The notes under the pieces are model-generated. The model ran no database searches. It was not told the DNA's origin and was given only the letters and a program-made list of their open reading frames with translations. Positions 24,715 to 32,839 of a DNA stretch of 64,000 bases are shown piece after piece. A program made the position numbers and the translations under genes. Within the stretch, counting starts at the first letter, position 1. Each line of letters starts with the position of its first letter. The stretch is taken from assembly GCF_019977355.1 (NCBI RefSeq), contig NZ_AP024655.1:744001-808000 (forward strand). The letters are read 5' to 3'. The DNA comes from Arthrobacter sp. NicSoilB8. Its GTDB lineage: Bacteria > Actinomycetota > Actinomycetes > Actinomycetales > Micrococcaceae.

Positions 24715-24786
24715 GGGTTCCTTCGACTGGTCGTGGGGCGTTTCTGCCTTGGCCCCGGAGGTCAGGGGGCCCGTTCGCATCAGGTG

Positions 24787-26115
24787 TCAGCTGTTGTAGG
24801 TGGGGTATCTTGCGCGCAGCGCCGCCAGTGCTGTGGCGTACTTGGCGCCTGCCGCGGCGAACGCGGTGCGGGTGGCTGCGAGCCGGATCTCGTTGCCTGC
24901 TACTTCCCGGGCGTATTTGGTGCGGAGTGCGGCTGTGCTTCTCTTGTAGCCGGCGACAGCTTTGGCGTGAGTGTCCGCGAGTTCGGCGCGCTTAATGGTG
25001 TACTCGGCCTGGGATTTGGTGTACCCGTCGCGGAGGGCGGCGATTCGCGCGTCCCGGGCGGGGGCTTCCTTCGCGTAGGCGGCTTTGAGCCGGGTCCGGG
25101 CCTTCTCGTAGTCGGTCTTGGACCGGGTGTAGCCGTCGTTGAGGGCTTGAACGCGGTCAGACTTGGCCAGGGATGCGCTGTCGTATTTTGCCTTGAGCTG
25201 GGCCCGCGCCGTGGTGTAGTCGGCCTGGGACTGGGTGTAGCCGTCCCGGAGTGCCTTGATGCGCGCGTCCCTGGCGGGGGCTTCTTTGGCGTACGCCGTC
25301 TTTAGGGCGGCCAGTTCAGCCTCATAGCCGGCAACGGCTTTCGTGTAGGCCGCCCTCAACTGGTCTCGTTCTGCTGTGGTCGTTGCCGCGGCGTAGTCCC
25401 TGGCGTAGACGACCTGCTTCGCAGTGCGGGCCGCCTTGGCCTTCGCCACCGCGGCGTCGTAGGCAGCCCTCTTGGCGGCGTAGTTGGCGTTTTCGTTGGC
25501 GATGGCCTGATCGAGCGCGGGCCTCCTGCGGCTGTTCGCCTCGGCCAGGCCGGCAACGGCTTTGGCGTAGGCCTTGGTCTCCTGGTCGAAGGCGGCTCGT
25601 TCGGCTGCGATTGCCCGGTCCAGGGCGGGGCGTTTCCTGTCTTGGGCGGCGGCGAGGTCTTTCAGGGCCTGCGCGTTCGCTGCCGTCTTCTGGGCGTAGG
25701 CTGCCTTTTCCGCAGCGAGGGCTTTGTCGAGCGCGGGCCGTTTTGCGCGGTTCGATTTAGTGAGCTCGGCGACCGCCTTTTCGTAAGCCGCGTCCTTGGC
25801 GTCGAGCCCGGCTCGCTTGGCGTCGAGGGCTTTGTCCAGGGCGGGCCGGAGGTTCTGCTCGTAGGCATATTCACTGGCCTGGTCGTCGACGAAACGTTGG
25901 GCCGCTGTTTGGTACCCGGCGACGAGGGTGATGAGGGCGGTGTTGTACGCGGCTTTGGCCATGGGGGCGCTGAGCGCAGCGGCCGTGACGCCTGCCGGGC
26001 GGATTGCAGCCGTTGGGGTGGCAGCGTTGGCCGCCGGAGTCACCGCTGTGGCACCAAGGGCGAGCGCAAGGCTGAGGCCAAAGATACTGGTGATGCTGGT
26101 GGTGGTCTTCGTCAC
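24787..26115 (-). CDS. Secreted Ala/Lys-rich helical-repeat protein of unknown function
   Basis: No family is recognised. The 442 residues start with a Sec signal peptide ending PAANA-ATPTA. The remainder is almost entirely predicted helix, rich in Ala, Lys, Arg, Asp and Tyr. Two repeat sets are visible. About residues 88-230 hold four units of roughly 37 residues, each beginning RPALDKAL, RPALDRAI or RPALDQAI. About 275-390 hold three units of roughly 36 residues built on AKEAPARDARIKALRDGYT. There is no cysteine, LPXTG or membrane anchor, so it is probably released or wall-associated. The start is GTG at 26115. It lies directly upstream of the GH128-like gene on the same strand. Confidence 0.8.
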   Translation of the reverse strand: MTKTTTSITSIFGLSLALALGATAVTPAANAATPTAAIRPAGVTAAALSAPMAKAAYNTALITLVAGYQTAAQRFVDDQASEYAYEQNLRPALDKALDAKRAGLDAKDAAYEKAVAELTKSNRAKRPALDKALAAEKAAYAQKTAANAQALKDLAAAQDRKRPALDRAIAAERAAFDQETKAYAKAVAGLAEANSRRRPALDQAIANENANYAAKRAAYDAAVAKAKAARTAKQVVYARDYAAATTTAERDQLRAAYTKAVAGYEAELAALKTAYAKEAPARDARIKALRDGYTQSQADYTTARAQLKAKYDSASLAKSDRVQALNDGYTRSKTDYEKARTRLKAAYAKEAPARDARIAALRDGYTKSQAEYTIKRAELADTHAKAVAGYKRSTAALRTKYAREVAGNEIRLAATRTAFAAAGAKYATALAALRARYPTYNS

Positions 26116-26248
26116 GAGGCCGATCGTACCGGACCGTTTTGCCTTCCATGCGGCAGGATGCCAGGTGAGCGGGAAGATTGCGCAGATCCTGCGGAATCAC
26201 AGCTAGGAGGCCGGCGTAATCCGGGACAAACACGGCTGGCGGACGAGT

Positions 26249-26290
26249 CAGGCCGGCTGGAGCAATCTCTCGATTGCCTCAGCCGGCCTG
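26249..26290. other. Stem-loop downstream of tRNA-Ser(UGA)
   Basis: Arms of 18 bp (caggccggctggagcaat against attgcctcagccggcctg, two mismatches) with a 6-base loop. There is no T-run on either strand, so it is not a standard terminator. It lies between the tRNA gene and the start of the helical-repeat gene. Confidence 0.6.
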
Positions 26291-26342
26291 AGAACTGCGC
26301 AAATGAACTACGCAGAAAGTCCGCGCAAACTCTGCGCTCTCG

Positions 26343-26430
26343 CGGAAGGTAAGAGATTCGAACTCTTGGTACGGGGTCACCGCACACTGGTTTTCAAGAC
26401 CAGCTCCATCGGCCGCTCGGACAACCTTCC
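26343..26430 (-). tRNA. tRNA-Ser (anticodon UGA)
   Basis: An 88-nt class II tRNA. The acceptor stem is GGAAGGT/ACCTTCC with discriminator G. The anticodon arm is CTGGT-CTTGAAA-ACCAG, giving UGA. There is a long variable arm, and the T-arm is AGAGTTCGAATCTCT. CCA is not encoded. Confidence 0.97.
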
Positions 26431-26586
26431 CTAACGAGTAGTCTTTCATAGGCAGTCGGCTGCCACAAAAACACGCAGCGCTTACGGACGCTTGCAGCTC
26501 CCCGCCCTATTCTGGGGAGAGATGTTGAACGGACCTGGTGATCGCGGCGCGAGTGCGCGGAGCCAGTTAGGAATCGGGAGTGCTCC

Positions 26587-27570
26587 ATGAAGGCTGTCTA
26601 TATCTCAGAGCCCGGCGGACCCGAGGTCCTGGAAGTCCGTGAGGTCGACGACCCCGTGGCCGGCCCCGGCGAGGTGCTGATCGACGTCGTCGCCGCGGGC
26701 CTGAACCGTGCCGACGTCCAGCAGCGCAGGGGGTTCTACCCGCCGCCCCCGGGTGCCTCCGAGGTCCCCGGGCTGGAGGTCTCCGGCAGGATTGCAGGCT
26801 TCGGCCCGGGCGTCACCAAGGCGTTCTCCCTAGGGGACAAGGTGGTGGCGCTGCTCGCCGGCGGCGGCTACGCCCAGAAGGTGGCCGTGCCGGCCGGGCA
26901 GGTTTTGAGGATTCCCGACGGCGTGGATCTGGTCACGGCCGCATCCCTGCCGGAGGTCGCCGCGACGGTCTATTCCAACCTGATCATGACGGCGCAGCTC
27001 CAGCCGGGCGAGACGGTCCTGATCCACGGAGCCACGGGCGGGATCGGCACCATGGCCATCCAGCTGGCGAAAGCCATCGGCGCCCGGGTAGCCACGACGG
27101 CCGGCAATGCGGAAAAAGTCGGCACCGCCAAGGCCTTCCTCGGTGCGGATATCGCCATCAATTACGCGGAGGAGGACTTCCCCGCGAGCCTGCGCGCGCA
27201 GAACGGCGGCAAAGGCGCGGACGTGATCCTCGACGTCGTCGGGGCCAAGTACCTCGCGCAGAACATCGATGCCCTCGCTGACTACGGACGCCTGGTGGTG
27301 ATCGGGCTCCAGGGCGGGGCCAAGGCGGAGCTGGACCTTGGGCAGCTGCTGCGAAAGCGGGCCGCCATCATCGCCACGGCGCTGCGTCCCCGCCCGGTCG
27401 AGGAAAAGACCGTGATCATGAACGCCGTGCGCGACGCCGTCTGGCCGATGCTGACCGACGGCAGGATCAGGCCCCTCGTGGCAAAGACTTTCCCGCTGGA
27501 CCAGGTCGCAGCCGCGCACGCCTACTTCGATTCCGGCGACCACGTGGGCAAAGTCCTGCTGGTCATGTAG
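26587..27570 (+). CDS. NADPH:quinone oxidoreductase family protein (zeta-crystallin-like MDR)
   Basis: Cytosolic medium-chain reductase, 327 residues, expected to reduce quinones or enones with NADPH. AGLNRADVQQRRGFYPPPPG is the characteristic substrate-site motif of the PIG3/QOR branch. The GroES-like half lacks the structural and catalytic Zn cysteines, as in this branch. The Rossmann motif is HGATGGIGTMAIQLAKAIGA (about 148-167), and the C-terminus AHAYFDSGDHVGKVLLVM is typical. GGGAG precedes the ATG at 26587 by six bases. It begins 156 bp from the divergent tRNA-Ser and is followed by a PadR-type regulator on the same strand, which may or may not control it. Confidence 0.93.
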   Translation: MKAVYISEPGGPEVLEVREVDDPVAGPGEVLIDVVAAGLNRADVQQRRGFYPPPPGASEVPGLEVSGRIAGFGPGVTKAFSLGDKVVALLAGGGYAQKVAVPAGQVLRIPDGVDLVTAASLPEVAATVYSNLIMTAQLQPGETVLIHGATGGIGTMAIQLAKAIGARVATTAGNAEKVGTAKAFLGADIAINYAEEDFPASLRAQNGGKGADVILDVVGAKYLAQNIDALADYGRLVVIGLQGGAKAELDLGQLLRKRAAIIATALRPRPVEEKTVIMNAVRDAVWPMLTDGRIRPLVAKTFPLDQVAAAHAYFDSGDHVGKVLLVM

Positions 27571-27688
27571 CGGCCGCGATGGCATGGCTGCTGCCTTAAA
27601 CCGCAGGTCGGAGACGATTTATTCCGTCCGCAGTATGCGCTGTTTTGCGGTTCGGGCGGTAATGGCGATAACGTAAGTCCATACGCGG

Positions 27689-27716
27689 TATACACGCGTC
27701 TTGGGGCGCGTGTATG
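27689..27716. promoter_or_regulatory. Inverted repeat upstream of the PadR gene, possible autoregulatory operator
   Basis: tatacacgcg and cgcgtgtatg flank an 8-base spacer, 30 bp before the padR-type start codon; 9 of 10 positions pair. An overlapping tacgcggta word lies just upstream. PadR proteins often bind such 10-8-10 palindromes in their own promoter. Confidence 0.5.
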
Positions 27717-27746
27717 CTGTGTGGTTTCGTGACCTCCGGGAGCGCC

Positions 27747-28283
27747 ATGTCTATCCGTCACAGTCTGCTCGCACTCTTGCAGGACCGGCCGCGCTACGGC
27801 TACCAGCTCAGGATCGAATTCGAGGACCGCACCGGTTCGTCCTGGCCGCTGAACATCGGGCAGGTCTACACCACCCTTGACCGGCTGGAACGCGACGGGC
27901 TGGTCCGCAATGACGGCGGCGACGGCGACGGGCACGTCATCTACAGCATCACTCCGGCTGGCCGGGCCGAAGTCCACGACTGGTTTACGGCCCCGGTCTC
28001 CCGGACCAATCCGCCCCGGAACGAACTCGCCATCAAGCTCGCCCTTGGTCTCACCATCCCCGGGACCGACGTCGGGGCCATCATCCAGGCCCAGCGGGCT
28101 GTCTCCATCCGCGCCCTGCAGGAATACACCAAGTCCCGCCGCGACACTGCCGCGCTTCAGCGCCCCGCCGATACCGCCAGGCTCCTGGTGCTGGACTCCC
28201 TGGTCTTCCAGACCGAGGCCGAAGTGCGCTGGCTGGACCTCTGCGAAGCCCGGCTGATGCAGCTCAGCAACCTCCAGGCGTAG
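27747..28283 (+). CDS. PadR-family transcriptional regulator
   Basis: Repressor-type DNA-binding protein of 178 residues. SIRHSLLALLQDRPRYGYQL is the PadR winged-helix opening, and NIGQVYTTLDRLERDGLV is the recognition helix region. The rest is the alpha-helical dimerisation part, of the Vir-like type. The ligand and targets are unknown. The ATG at 27747 gives the canonical N-terminus; an upstream ATG at 27714 lies inside the palindrome. The TAG stop sits in the first of three or four tandem 12-bp units. Both flanking genes (quinone oxidoreductase and cstA) are on the same strand and are possible targets. Confidence 0.9.
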   Translation: MSIRHSLLALLQDRPRYGYQLRIEFEDRTGSSWPLNIGQVYTTLDRLERDGLVRNDGGDGDGHVIYSITPAGRAEVHDWFTAPVSRTNPPRNELAIKLALGLTIPGTDVGAIIQAQRAVSIRALQEYTKSRRDTAALQRPADTARLLVLDSLVFQTEAEVRWLDLCEARLMQLSNLQA

Positions 28284-28326
28284 CCCGGCCCGTAGCCCGG
28301 CCCGTAGCCCAGCCCGTGTCCCTGCC
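28279..28326. repeat. 12-bp tandem repeat starting at the PadR stop codon
   Basis: Unit cgtagcccggcc occurs three times (one mismatch in the third), followed by a degenerate fourth. The first unit contains the gene's TAG. Because the unit is a multiple of three, each copy supplies another in-frame TAG. Confidence 0.9.
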
Positions 28327-28551
28327 CCGTGGTGATTTCGGGGCCGCGCGAATGCCCGGTGGCCAACAGGGTTGCGCCGCCTCGCCCGGCAGCCCGTGAA
28401 GCGTGACCGTTCACCGCGCGATGCCGACCGCTCGCCGCACCGTCGGCATCGCCGGGGGCGGGGGCGGCCCCGGGGCGCGGACCCATTGGTAGGGTGCGGG
28501 GGGCAGTTCTGTACCCCCGGACTGCCCGGTTGGGTTTCTCAAGGAGGAGAC

Positions 28552-30891
28552 ATGGGCACAATGCCAGACGGCACACAAGGCGACAGCACGCAAGGCATCG
28601 CACCAGGCGGAATGCGCGGCACCGCACAACTCGACGACGGGATCGTTCCGGACCCGTCCCTACCGCCAACGTCGGTGGATGAGTCCGTCCGCGACTCGGC
28701 GGACCGCACCTGGACCCCCGGCAAAATCGCCCTGTGGGCGGCCATTGCTCTGCTGGGCGGAATCGCCTGGTTCATGCTCGCAATCATCCGCGGCGAGACC
28801 GTCAACGCCATCTGGTTTGTGTTCGCGTCGGTCTGCACGTACCTGATCGGCTACCGCTTCTATTCCAAGGTCATTGAGCGTTACCTGCTCAAGCCCGACG
28901 ACCGCCGCGCTACTCCAGCCGAATACAAGGCCGACGGCAAGGACTACGTCCGCACGGACCGCAACGTCCTGTTCGGCCACCACTTCGCCGCCATCGCCGG
29001 CGCCGGTCCCCTGGTGGGCCCGGTCATCGCGGCACAGATGGGATACCTGCCCGGCACCATCTGGATCATCATCGGCGTCGTCCTCGCGGGCGCCGTTCAG
29101 GACTATCTCGTCCTGTTCTTCTCCATGCGCCGCGGCGGCCGCTCCCTGGGCCAGATGGCCCGCGAGGAACTCGGCGTGATCGGCGGCACCGCCGCCCTCA
29201 TCGCGACGCTGCTCATCATGGTGATCATCGTCGCCATCCTCGCCCTGGTGGTCGTCAACGCCCTGGGCGAAAGCCCGTGGGGCGTCTTCTCGGTGGGCAT
29301 GACCATCCCGATCGCCCTCTTCATGGGCGTGTACCTGCGCTACATCCGGCCGGGCAAGGTCATGGAGGTCTCCCTGATCGGCTTCGTGCTGCTCATGGCC
29401 GCCATCATCGGCGGCGGCGCAGTGGCAGGCACCGAGTGGGGTGCCGCGTTCTTCCACCTGGACAAGGTCACCATCGCCTGGGGCCTGATCGTCTACGGCT
29501 TCATCGCGGCCATCCTCCCCGTCTGGCTCCTCCTGGCCCCCCGCGACTACCTCTCCACCTTCATGAAAATCGGCGTGATCGTGATGCTGGCCCTGGCCAT
29601 CATCGTGGTCCGCCCCGAGATCACGGTGCCGGCGTTCAGTGAGTACGCCAGCCGGGACAATGGCCCGGTCTTCTCCGGCGCCCTGTTCCCGTTCCTGTTC
29701 GTCACGATCGCTTGCGGCGCGCTGTCGGGCTTCCACGCCCTGATCGCCTCCGGCACCACACCCAAACTGATCGAAAAGGAGCGCCAGACGCGCCTGATCG
29801 GCTACGGCGGCATGCTAATGGAATCCTTCGTCGCCATCATGGCCCTCGTGGCCGCCATCTCCATTGACCGCGGCATCTACTTCGCCATGAACGCCCCCGT
29901 GGCGCTGACCGGCGGAACCGTCGAGACAGCGGCCGCGTGGGTCAACAGCCTGGGCCTGTCCGGCGTCAGCATCACGCCCGGCGACCTCGCGCAGACGGCC
30001 AAGGACGTGGGGGAGCAAAGCATCGTGTCCCGCTCCGGCGGCGCGCCCACCCTCGCCGTCGGCCTTGCGCACATCATGCAGCAGTTCATCGGCGGCACCG
30101 CGATGATGGCGTTCTGGTACCACTTCGCCATCATGTTCGAGGCCCTGTTCATCCTCACGGCCGTCGACGCCGGAACCCGCGTCGCCCGCTTCATGCTCCA
30201 GGACTCGATCGGCAACTTCGTCCCGAAGTTCAAGGAGCACTCCTGGCGCCCGGGCGCGTGGCTCTGCACCGCCATCATGGTAGCGGCCTGGGGCGCCGTC
30301 CTGATCATGGGCGTCACCGACCCGCTGGGCGGCATCAACACCCTGTTCCCGCTGTTCGGGATCGCCAACCAGCTCCTGGCGGCCATCGCCCTTTCGGTCT
30401 GTCTGGCCATCGCCGCGAAGCGCACCGCGTTGAAGTACCTGTGGATCGCGGCGGTGCCCCTGGCGTTCGCCGCCGTCGTGACCATCACGGCGAGCTTCTA
30501 TAAGATCTTCTCGCCGGTTCCGGCCGTGGGCTACTTCGCCAATAACGCAGCCTTCGCCAAGGCCCTTGCGGACGGCAAGACGTCCTTCGGCACCGCCAAG
30601 ACCCAGGCGGCCATGGAGGCCGTGGTCCGCAACACCATGATCCAGGGGTGGCTGTCGATCATCTTCGTGGTGCTGAGCATCATCGTCATCATCACTGCCG
30701 TGATTGCAACCATCAAGGCGCTGCGGAACACGGCCGCGGGGCTCCCCAGCGCCGGACACGAAGACCCGGCCCAGGCCTCCCGCGTTTTCGCCCCCGCCGG
30801 GTTCATTCCCACCGCCGCGGAGCGCGAGCTCGTGGCCGAGTGGAACAAACTCGCGGCCGGGCAGCGGCTCGAAAAGTCCGGACACCACTGA
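28552..30891 (+). CDS. cstA: Carbon starvation protein A family transporter
   Basis: Polytopic membrane protein, 779 residues, of the CstA/BtsT family, which imports pyruvate or peptides during carbon limitation. A hydrophilic N-tail of about 55 residues (MGTMPDGTQGDSTQGIAPGG) precedes the first membrane segment. Family blocks include HHFAAIAGAGPLVGPVIAAQ, GYLPGTIWIIIGVVLAGAVQD and SGFHALIASGTTPK. LFGIANQLLAAIALSV lies near the C-terminal end. About 16 or more hydrophobic segments are visible. The start is clear: AAGGAGG at 28541-28547 lies four bases before the ATG. The small partner gene begins 14 bp after the stop, an arrangement conserved for this family. Confidence 0.95.
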   Translation: MGTMPDGTQGDSTQGIAPGGMRGTAQLDDGIVPDPSLPPTSVDESVRDSADRTWTPGKIALWAAIALLGGIAWFMLAIIRGETVNAIWFVFASVCTYLIGYRFYSKVIERYLLKPDDRRATPAEYKADGKDYVRTDRNVLFGHHFAAIAGAGPLVGPVIAAQMGYLPGTIWIIIGVVLAGAVQDYLVLFFSMRRGGRSLGQMAREELGVIGGTAALIATLLIMVIIVAILALVVVNALGESPWGVFSVGMTIPIALFMGVYLRYIRPGKVMEVSLIGFVLLMAAIIGGGAVAGTEWGAAFFHLDKVTIAWGLIVYGFIAAILPVWLLLAPRDYLSTFMKIGVIVMLALAIIVVRPEITVPAFSEYASRDNGPVFSGALFPFLFVTIACGALSGFHALIASGTTPKLIEKERQTRLIGYGGMLMESFVAIMALVAAISIDRGIYFAMNAPVALTGGTVETAAAWVNSLGLSGVSITPGDLAQTAKDVGEQSIVSRSGGAPTLAVGLAHIMQQFIGGTAMMAFWYHFAIMFEALFILTAVDAGTRVARFMLQDSIGNFVPKFKEHSWRPGAWLCTAIMVAAWGAVLIMGVTDPLGGINTLFPLFGIANQLLAAIALSVCLAIAAKRTALKYLWIAAVPLAFAAVVTITASFYKIFSPVPAVGYFANNAAFAKALADGKTSFGTAKTQAAMEAVVRNTMIQGWLSIIFVVLSIIVIITAVIATIKALRNTAAGLPSAGHEDPAQASRVFAPAGFIPTAAERELVAEWNKLAAGQRLEKSGHH

Positions 30892-30904
30892 TGCGGAGCC
30901 GGAC

Positions 30905-31096
30905 ATGAACGCGGTCCTGGCCGGGTTCCGCGGAGTTGCCGAGTACCTCGGCGGAGTCCTGGGCGCCGACGCGTACAAGAAGTACCTGGCGCATCACGAG
31001 GCCTCGGGCCACACCGGACCGCCCCTGACCGAGCGGGAGTTCTGGCGGGACCGAACCGACCGGCAGGACATCAGCCCCCAGGGGCGGTGCTGTTGA
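30905..31096 (+). CDS. YbdD/YjiX-family small protein, partner of CstA
   Basis: 63 residues with the family pattern: AEYLGGVLGADAYKKYLAHH, GPPLTEREFWRDR and a C-terminus ending GRCC. The same small protein follows cstA/btsT in many bacteria (ybdD, yjiX) and is thought to assist the transporter; its mechanism is not established. The ATG at 30905 is followed by a complete family match and lies 14 bp after cstA, so translation is coupled. The last three codons (tgc tgt tga) are repeated downstream many times in the tandem array that follows. Confidence 0.88.
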   Translation: MNAVLAGFRGVAEYLGGVLGADAYKKYLAHHEASGHTGPPLTEREFWRDRTDRQDISPQGRCC

Positions 31097-31211
31097 GCAG
31101 TGCTGTTGAACGGTGCTGTTGAACCGGCGTTGCTGAGCCGGTGCTGTTGAACCGGCGTTGCTGAGCCGGTGCTGTTGAACCGGTGTTGCTGAGCCTGTGC
31201 TGTTGAGGCGG
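31088..31211. repeat. Tandem repeat derived from the 3' end of the YbdD-type gene
   Basis: The words tgctgttga and ttgctgagccgg alternate to form a 28-bp unit repeated about three times, preceded by two 13-bp units. The first tgctgttga is the gene's final Cys-Cys-stop. No coding frame or CRISPR-like spacer structure is evident. Confidence 0.85.
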
Positions 31212-31270
31212 CGATGGAAGGGCAGCCCGGACCAGCTGGGCGGCTGAAACGAGACACCGGCAGTACCGGG

Positions 31271-31314
31271 GGAGAGGCGCCGTCGGGCACATGCGTGTCC
31301 GACGGCGCCTCTCC
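31271..31314 (+). terminator. Terminator of the cstA operon
   Basis: A 20-bp stem (ggagaggcgccgtcgggcac, one G-U pair) with a 4-base loop lies 175 bp after the last gene of the operon. It lacks a long T-run but is the only strong hairpin here. Confidence 0.65.
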
Positions 31315-31366
31315 GCTTCCGGCGGACGCCGGGTTCGCGTCGCCGGGCGCATGAGAGTATGAAGCC

Positions 31367-32146
31367 ATGAGCGATCAGCACGACACTCAGCACGACACTC
31401 AGTCCGGAGCCCAAACTGCCGACAATGTGCCTGTCGAGGGCACCCCTGTGGACGACGCACCCGTCGAGGGCACCCCTGTGGACGACGCACTCGTCGAGGG
31501 CACCCCTGTGGACGACGCACTCGTCGAAGGCACCCCTGTGGAGGACACCCTGCCGCTGGCCGGCACGCCCCTTGCGTCACCGGATGCGGTGCCGCCCGGC
31601 GGTCGCAGCGGACCCGGGCCCAGGCCGCCCCGGGGAAGCGAACTTCAGGACCTGGTGGACCAACCGGCGAAGGTCATGCGGATCGGCACGATGATTAAGC
31701 AGTTGCTGGACGAGGTGAGGTCCGCGCCGCTGGATGATGCAGCCAGGGTGCGGCTGGCCGAAATCCACGAGCGCTCCATCAAGGAGCTCGAGGACGGCCT
31801 CGCCCCGGAGCTCGTGGAGGAGCTCGAACGGATCAACCTTCCCTTCCCGGAGGACGCCACCCCCTCCGACGCGGAACTTCGGATTGCCCAGGCCCAGCTG
31901 GTCGGCTGGCTGGAGGGGCTCTTCCACGGCATCCAGACCGCCATCGCGGCCCAGCACGCCGCCCGGGAGCACGCCTACGCCCAAATGCAGCTGCGCCAGC
32001 TGCCGCCGGGAACCGTGATCGCGCCGGGCGTCATCATCGGGGAGAACGGCGAACCGGTCCGCGCCGCCGCACCCCGTCGCGGTGCCGACCCCTCCCAGCC
32101 CCCCGAACCCGCGGACCCGGACCACGGTCCCGGCCAGTACCTCTAG
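31367..32146 (+). CDS. bpa: Bacterial proteasome activator Bpa, with a repeat-containing N-terminal extension
   Basis: ATP-independent ring-shaped activator that opens the 20S proteasome gate and feeds it unfolded proteins. From residue 91 the sequence is the Bpa (PafE, DUF2587) core: LQDLVDQPAKVMRIGTMIKQ, APLDDAARVRLAEIHERSIK and DAELRIAQAQLVGWLEGLFH. It ends GQYL, the C-terminal motif that docks into the 20S alpha ring. The first 90 residues are an acidic, disordered extension containing four 10-residue repeats VEGTPVDDA(P/L), from a 30-bp unit at 31433-31552. The ATG at 31367 includes the repeats; a shorter start near the core has no better ribosome site. Confidence 0.93.
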   Translation: MSDQHDTQHDTQSGAQTADNVPVEGTPVDDAPVEGTPVDDALVEGTPVDDALVEGTPVEDTLPLAGTPLASPDAVPPGGRSGPGPRPPRGSELQDLVDQPAKVMRIGTMIKQLLDEVRSAPLDDAARVRLAEIHERSIKELEDGLAPELVEELERINLPFPEDATPSDAELRIAQAQLVGWLEGLFHGIQTAIAAQHAAREHAYAQMQLRQLPPGTVIAPGVIIGENGEPVRAAAPRRGADPSQPPEPADPDHGPGQYL

Positions 32147-32153
32147 CGCGACC

Positions 32154-32618
32154 TTGGGCTTCTTCAGCACAGCACGGCAAGGACGCAGGGACGACGCCGA
32201 ACTCGGCAAGGGCCTCTGGCGGCGCGCCCATGACCGCTTCAACCGCGGGCTGGACCGCTACCATCAGGTCCTCGAGGGCGTCGAGGACGAGACGCTGTAC
32301 GGCGAGCTGGTCGACATCGCCAACGAGCTCTCCGCCCTCGCGCCCCGGGTCCGGGAGATCTGTGTGGAGGCCCAGCGGCGGTTTCCCAGCAATGGACTTG
32401 ATATCCCCGGACCACTGGCCGGGGTTCACCGCGCCCTCTCCACGGCAGGCAATTCGCTCGCCATGACGGCGGAGGCGGCCGCGATGCTCCGCCTCGCCGT
32501 GGGCCCCGTCCCGGCGGGCGCGGCGTCCGTGCGGCGGCGCGCCGAATCCGTACTGGAACACGTCCACGACGCCGAACGGCGGCTTGCGGAGGCTGGCGGC
32601 GGTTCCGCGCCGGCCTGA
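32154..32618 (+). CDS. Conserved hypothetical protein downstream of bpa
   Basis: 154 residues, cytosolic and helical. The most distinctive block is KGLWRRAHDRFNRGLDRYHQVLEGVEDE, followed by LYGELVDIANELSALAPRVREICVEAQ. No named domain is recognised. The start is uncertain. TTG at 32154 gives MGFFSTARQGRRDD and lies seven bases after the bpa stop, while the frame stays open upstream to a GTG at 32082 inside bpa. The tight spacing suggests co-transcription with bpa, so a link to protein quality control is possible but unproven. Confidence 0.7.
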   Translation: MGFFSTARQGRRDDAELGKGLWRRAHDRFNRGLDRYHQVLEGVEDETLYGELVDIANELSALAPRVREICVEAQRRFPSNGLDIPGPLAGVHRALSTAGNSLAMTAEAAAMLRLAVGPVPAGAASVRRRAESVLEHVHDAERRLAEAGGGSAPA

Positions 32619-32839
32619 ACGCAGTTCCGGAACGTTCGGAAGGGGCCCCGCCGCTAGTCCGGCCCGTCATGGCGTTCCGCCGTGTGCCCGTGTGCCTGTA
32701 TTCCCGGTATGGCCTGCATGCCCCGGTATCCAGCGGTACTCTGCGGTATTCCAGGTATTCCAGGTATTCCCGGTTACGCGCCTAGCTTAGCTTCGCCCTG
32801 GCGCTAGCCGGGCAGCGCCGATACCGGCAGGATAGTCGT

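Noticed and set aside
26343..26430. tRNA-Ser as an integration site for a genomic island
   Set aside because: No integrase, no repeated tRNA 3' end and no change in composition around either tRNA-Ser gene.
30905..31096. Selenocysteine read-through at the TGA after Cys-Cys in the YbdD-type gene
   Set aside because: The protein already ends in the family's usual RCC; no SECIS-like element or further conserved residues follow the TGA.
31088..31211. Array behind the YbdD-type gene as a CRISPR
   Set aside because: Units are short and contiguous, there are no unique spacers and no cas genes nearby.
32619..32839. Small gene before the aldo/keto reductase
   Set aside because: A short open frame contains only ccaggtatt-derived repeats and no ribosome site.
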